DNA of 14,607 nt from Pseudomonadota bacterium (GTDB lineage Bacteria > Desulfobacterota > Desulfobulbia > Desulfobulbales > SURF-16). Below, in pieces: positions 12,957 through 14,607 of this stretch (position 1 is the stretch's first letter; each line of letters begins with the position of its first letter). Under the pieces are notes generated by a model. It made no database searches. It was not told the DNA's origin and worked only from the letters and a program-made list of their open reading frames with translations. Where the stretch lies: the NCBI GenBank assembly GCA_030597865.1, contig JAUVQZ010000044.1:1-14607 (forward strand), in the 5' to 3' direction. The position numbers and the translations under genes are program-made.

Positions 12957-14017
12957 TTTCCACCTCCTTTGGGGGGGGCAGGTGGGGCAAAGCGCTTGGG
13001 TTTGAACCAGGAGTCGAGCACAGAGCTCACTGGGTTCATGAGCAGGATGGCATAGCAGACACCCTCAGGGTAGCCACCCTTGAGGCGGATGAGGACGGTG
13101 AGGGCGCCGATGCCGATGCCGTAGATGAGCTGGGATTTCTTGTTGGTGGGGCAACTGACATAGTCGGTGGCCATGAAAAAGGCGCCGAGGAGGGCGCCAC
13201 CTGAGAGTACGGCCAGGAGCGGGTCGCCGCTGAAGGTGGTTTCGCCGCCAAAGGCCCAGGTGAGCAGGGCAATGGTGCCGAGCATACTTGCCGGGATATG
13301 CCAGGTGATATAGCCGCGATAGATCAGATAGAGGCCGCCGAGGATGATCAGCAGACCGGAGGTCTCGCCGATACTGCCGGGCCGCCAGCCCAGGAAGAAG
13401 GTGGTGTATATATTGGGAGCAGCTCCAAAGGACTCCGTGAAGGCGGCCAGGCCCTGTTCCTTTAAGACCGCCAGGGGGGTGGCTGCGGAAACCGCGTCAA
13501 TGGAGGTGCCCATATAATGGAAGATGGAGCTGTCCTGCAGGGGGGGGAGCCAGGCCGAGGTCATGGCCACCGGAAAGGTGGCCAGGAGGAAGGCCCGGGC
13601 CAGCAGGGCCGGGTTGAAAATATTATAGCCAATGCCGCCGAGGAGATGCTTGCCGATATAGATGGCCATTACCGCCCCCAGAACCGGGAGCAGGTAGGGG
13701 ACGCCGGGAGGAATGATAAAGGCGATGAGCATACCAGTGATAACGGCGCTGCCATCCTTGATGGTGACCTTGCGTCCCAGGAGTTTCTGGCTGATGGCCT
13801 CCATGGCAACACAGCTTATCACCGAAATGGCAGTGATAATCAGGGTCTGGATACCAAAAATAAATACTGAAAGGACCAGGGGCGGTACCAGGCAGGCCAC
13901 CACGGTCCACATGATTTTTTCAACCGACTCATTGCTGCGCACATGGGGGGAGACAGAAACTTTCCATAACCCACGAGGCGCTTGGGGCGTCAGGTTGTCT
14001 GGGTCTTGCTGTTTGAT
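12953..14017 (-). CDS. rnfD: Rnf electron transport complex subunit D, probable ATC start
   Basis: Membrane subunit with covalent FMN, central to the Rnf path. Read from an ATC at 14017 it has 354 residues and about nine or ten hydrophobic helices. The family motif NIFNPALLARAFLL is near residues 132-145 and the flavinylation motif SAAT (177-180) carries the FMN threonine Thr180, before PLAVLKE. Homologues start with a SPHIRS-like segment, here SVSPHVRSNESVEKIMW, and this spans the only GTG (13942), which would cut it off and has no ribosome binding site. No ATG, GTG or TTG exists in frame between that GTG and an upstream stop. ATC sits 7 bases from AAGGAG. CTG at 13993 is a weaker alternative. 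Gene identity is certain; the start is inferred. Confidence 0.93.
   Translation of the reverse strand: MKQQDPDNLTPQAPRGLWKVSVSPHVRSNESVEKIMWTVVACLVPPLVLSVFIFGIQTLIITAISVISCVAMEAISQKLLGRKVTIKDGSAVITGMLIAFIIPPGVPYLLPVLGAVMAIYIGKHLLGGIGYNIFNPALLARAFLLATFPVAMTSAWLPPLQDSSIFHYMGTSIDAVSAATPLAVLKEQGLAAFTESFGAAPNIYTTFFLGWRPGSIGETSGLLIILGGLYLIYRGYITWHIPASMLGTIALLTWAFGGETTFSGDPLLAVLSGGALLGAFFMATDYVSCPTNKKSQLIYGIGIGALTVLIRLKGGYPEGVCYAILLMNPVSSVLDSWFKPKRFAPPAPPKGGGK
12961..12970 (-). promoter_or_regulatory. Strong ribosome binding site of rnfG
   Basis: AAAGGAGGTG, with AGGAGG 6 bases before the rnfG ATG, embedded in the last codons of rnfD next to an 8-base C tract (as read on the minus strand). Confidence 0.85.
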
Positions 14018-14024
14018 GGCTTCA

Positions 14025-14030
14025 CTCCTT
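14025..14030 (-). promoter_or_regulatory. Ribosome binding site of rnfD
   Basis: AAGGAG on the minus strand, followed by seven bases (TGAAGCC) and then ATC in the rnfD frame. It is the only good Shine-Dalgarno sequence near the conserved N-terminus and points to ATC as the start. Confidence 0.65.
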
Positions 14031-14056
14031 GAAAAAACTATGCTAAATTTGCTGAT

Positions 14057-14090
14057 GGCTACATGAAAAAATCGTTATTTTCATGTAGCC
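14057..14090. repeat. Perfect inverted repeat in the rnfC-rnfD gap (13-bp arms, 8-base loop)
   Basis: GGCTACATGAAAA (14057-14069) and its exact complement (14078-14090) flank eight bases. In the mRNA it starts 11 bases after the rnfC stop and ends 27 bases before the rnfD ribosome binding site. A T6 run occurs about 20 bases beyond it, not directly at the stem. It may be an mRNA-processing or attenuation hairpin that sets the rnfC to rnfDGEAB ratio. Confidence 0.85.
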
Positions 14091-14101
14091 AGATAATTTA
14101 A

Positions 14102-14607
14102 TTATGACGCCTTCATCTTGGCCAGGCGGATAAACTGAACCAGTGGCCGTTTGGCCGGGCATACATAGGCGCAGCAGCCACATTCAAAACATTCAAAGAC
14201 CCCAAACTGCTTAGTGTCCTCGGGGCGACCGGCCTCAACATGGATGGCGATTTCCTTGGGTTCCAGGCCCATGGGGCAGACCCCGAGACACCAACCGCAG
14301 CGGATACACTGGGAGTGGGGGTTATTGTCAATTTCATCCTCGGCCAGAAAGAGTACGGATGATGTGGTCTTGGTCACCGGGATATCAAGGCTGGAAACCG
14401 AGAATCCCATCATGGGGCCGCCCATGATGATCTTAGATAGTTTCGGGGTAACACCGCCCAGATAAGCAACAATGTCGCTGATTTTGGTACCCACCTTGAC
14501 CAGCAGGTTGGCAGGTCTTGTGATACCCTTGCCGGAGATGGTCACCACCTTCTCGTAGAGAGGTTTCTCAAGAACCACTGCATCATAGATGGCCGCAGTG
14601 GTGGAGA
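14102..14607 (-). CDS. rnfC: Rnf electron transport complex subunit C, C-terminal part
   Basis: The NADH-side peripheral subunit of Rnf, which in the family also binds FMN and two [4Fe-4S] clusters. Only the last 167 residues are in the window; the gene runs off the right edge with the frame open. Visible are part of the SLBB-like region (VTISGKGITRPANLLVKVGT, fragment 21-40), GGPMMG (62-67), and two cluster motifs, Cys100/103/106/110 (CIRCGWCLGVCP) and Cys139/142/145/149 (CFECGCCAYVCP). The protein ends soon after the second cluster, like the short clostridial form and unlike gammaproteobacterial RnfC with its long repeat tail. It is the most upstream rnf gene seen, so the operon promoter lies beyond the window. 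Confidence 0.95.
   Translation of the reverse strand, partial: STTAAIYDAVVLEKPLYEKVVTISGKGITRPANLLVKVGTKISDIVAYLGGVTPKLSKIIMGGPMMGFSVSSLDIPVTKTTSSVLFLAEDEIDNNPHSQCIRCGWCLGVCPMGLEPKEIAIHVEAGRPEDTKQFGVFECFECGCCAYVCPAKRPLVQFIRLAKMKAS

Noticed and set aside
12971..12978. Eight-base G/C homopolymer near the end of rnfD as a programmed frameshift or phase-variation site
   Set aside because: It lies in the last codons of rnfD, after all conserved segments, and the frame ends normally in ATGA with rnfG; no functional consequence is evident.
12402..13055. 217-residue plus-strand frame across rnfG and rnfD
   Set aside because: Antisense shadow; the minus-strand genes have flavinylation motifs and coupled starts.
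14070..14077. AATAACGATT shared between the rnfC-rnfD hairpin loop region and the spacer of the repeat at 4844-4898
   Set aside because: A ten-base match in AT-rich DNA is weak and the arms are unrelated; probably chance.

Overview
The window looks like chromosome of an anaerobic bacterium of the Desulfobacterota type, most likely near the Desulfobulbales. This is inference from gene content: an rnf operon in the order C-D-G-E-A-B, a long multi-cluster RnfB, and a methylenetetrahydrofolate reductase fused to a cysteine-rich C-terminal domain of the kind found in organisms with anaerobic one-carbon metabolism. No ribosomal RNA or tRNA gene was seen that could fix the lineage. No transposase, phage gene or CRISPR array was seen.

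Layout. Bases 97-1515 (minus) hold purF, the first committed step of purine synthesis. Bases 1755-3335 (minus) hold the long MetF-type reductase, which produces methyl-THF. A SAM-dependent methyltransferase of unknown substrate (3492-4166, plus) is divergent from it. It is followed directly by a 174-bp nested inverted-repeat element (4167-4340), then a small zinc-ribbon membrane protein (4393-4629, minus). The next intergenic region holds a 34-bp near-perfect palindrome and a spaced inverted repeat. Then comes aat (4931-5611, plus), the leucyl/phenylalanyl-tRNA-protein transferase of the N-degron pathway. aat is bracketed by two related hairpin repeats. A membrane-bound diguanylate cyclase (5818-7959, minus) converges on it.

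The right 6.3 kb is one minus-strand operon, rnfC(partial)-rnfD-rnfG-rnfE-rnfA-rnfB-apbE, closed by a textbook intrinsic terminator (8253-8283). Rnf is a membrane ferredoxin:NAD+ oxidoreductase that couples electron transfer to Na+ or H+ movement. ApbE covalently attaches FMN to RnfG and RnfD, whose flavinylation motifs are both visible, so the operon encodes the complex and its maturation enzyme.

The Rnf complex is unusual in several ways. RnfA carries a signal peptide and an apparently periplasmic Ig-like domain of about 90 residues in front of the normal six-helix protein. RnfE lacks the second conserved cluster cysteine and has another cysteine 11 residues later. RnfG is about 90 residues longer than the E. 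coli protein. rnfD has no ATG, GTG or TTG upstream of its conserved N-terminus, and an ATC codon sits at the right distance from a strong ribosome binding site. Together these suggest a divergent Rnf type with an extra periplasmic module, the most interesting content of the window.
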